A stretch of 60,000 bases of DNA from Nematostella vectensis (Eukaryota > Cnidaria > Anthozoa > Actiniaria > Edwardsiidae): the NCBI RefSeq assembly GCF_932526225.1, contig NC_064037.1:17090471-17150470 (forward strand). Reading direction: 5' to 3'. Of this stretch, positions 59,486 through 60,000 are shown piece after piece. Under the pieces are notes generated by a model that had not been told where the DNA came from, did no database searches, and worked only from the letters and a program-made list of their open reading frames with translations. The position numbers and the translations under genes are program-made. Position 1 is the stretch's first letter, and each line of letters opens with the position of its first letter.

Positions 59486-60000
59486 AGCTACCTCTTCACT
59501 TTTTTTTAAAAAGAGGTGGGGTTCTCGAACCCACCCCCACGGCCCTACCAATGGGGTGGGGGGCTAGCTGCTCGTCACCCCTCACCACGTTAATGAACCG
59601 TAGGGACTCGAAGTATTATGTAATTAACTACCTTTAAGAGTGCATCCAGGAGTGGACCAGGCAGGGGTGATACATGATATCTCACCGATTTCAATGAAAC
59701 TTGGTCAGATTGAAGTATCCACCCAACAACTCAAACTGCGGAAGTGGTTCAGATTTTGGAATAATCCGGGGGGAGTAATGTCCACCCCCCTGGTTTTTGG
59801 CCATAAATTCGGGAAAATTGCCTGAAATAAGTATGAAATGTTGAACCCACTCCTGGTCACGGATTACAAGGGAATTCCATAATGTTTTATGTGAGTAGAG
59901 ATCCATCCTTTCTTGGTTCACAACCAAGGTTTCAAATCATTTGGAGTGACAGGTGCCAATCAAGGGCTACACGTGTCTACCATCTCACGCATGATTTCAC
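59486..60000. other. Non-coding end of window
   Basis: A short hairpin (GGTGGGGTTC/GAACCCACC) lies at 59514-59533. The rest, with the words TTTCAATGAAACTTGG, looks like dispersed repeat DNA and shows no gene. Confidence 0.4.

Noticed and set aside
59514-59533. Hairpin with GGTTC and GAACC resembling a tRNA T-arm
   Set aside because: No acceptor, D or anticodon stem can be built around it.

Overview
The window is eukaryotic nuclear DNA from an intron-rich, AT-rich animal genome. It most resembles a cnidarian, and probably a sea anemone of the Nematostella type. Reasons: a TRPN/NOMPC-like channel gene, spliceosomal GT-AG introns, many short inverted-repeat elements, a Merlin-like transposase, a GIY-YIG (Penelope-type) remnant, a Ty3-type LTR retrotransposon and many tandem repeats. 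The taxon is an inference. I recognised no rRNA, tRNA or CRISPR array.

Left part (1-11.4 kb, minus strand): the 5' portion of a TRPN (NOMPC-type) gene. Nine exons encode the N-terminus and about ten ankyrin repeats. Every junction I could place is phase 0, and nearly every ankyrin exon is about 33-38 codons, close to one repeat per exon. The channel domain lies beyond position 1. One intron is filled by about 50 copies of a 29-bp unit derived from the exon 8 splice-donor junction.

Middle (11.4-39.5 kb): mostly intergenic or intronic DNA rich in repeats. It holds a fold-back element with about 350-400-bp inverted ends and about 100 copies of a 16-bp repeat; a 2.5-kb tandem segmental duplication carrying a LINE 3' end and a 50-bp minisatellite; four inverted-repeat elements (one more lies in a TRPN intron's flank); two orphan 99-bp exons on the minus strand; one small intact ORF with a C-terminal membrane segment; a GIY-YIG fragment; and a broken Merlin-like transposase between mirrored arrays of a 117-bp repeat.

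Right part (39.7-60 kb): a mobile-element or virus-like neighbourhood. It includes a GC-rich block of compact intronless ORFs (one with a GRF-type zinc finger), a decayed multi-exon gene with a C-terminal Ulp1-like (C48) protease domain, an intact-looking two-exon C2H2 gene, a frameshifted protein kinase gene, a charged coiled-coil gene, a small RING protein, and the upstream nuclease-like region of a viral or Polinton-type DNA polymerase B. The C48 domain is split by a 4.6-kb Ty3-type retrotransposon with matching 5-bp target duplications, inserted between the Asp-bearing and Cys-bearing segments. Many of these genes carry stops or frameshifts. The genes could be parts of one large element, but its ends are not defined.
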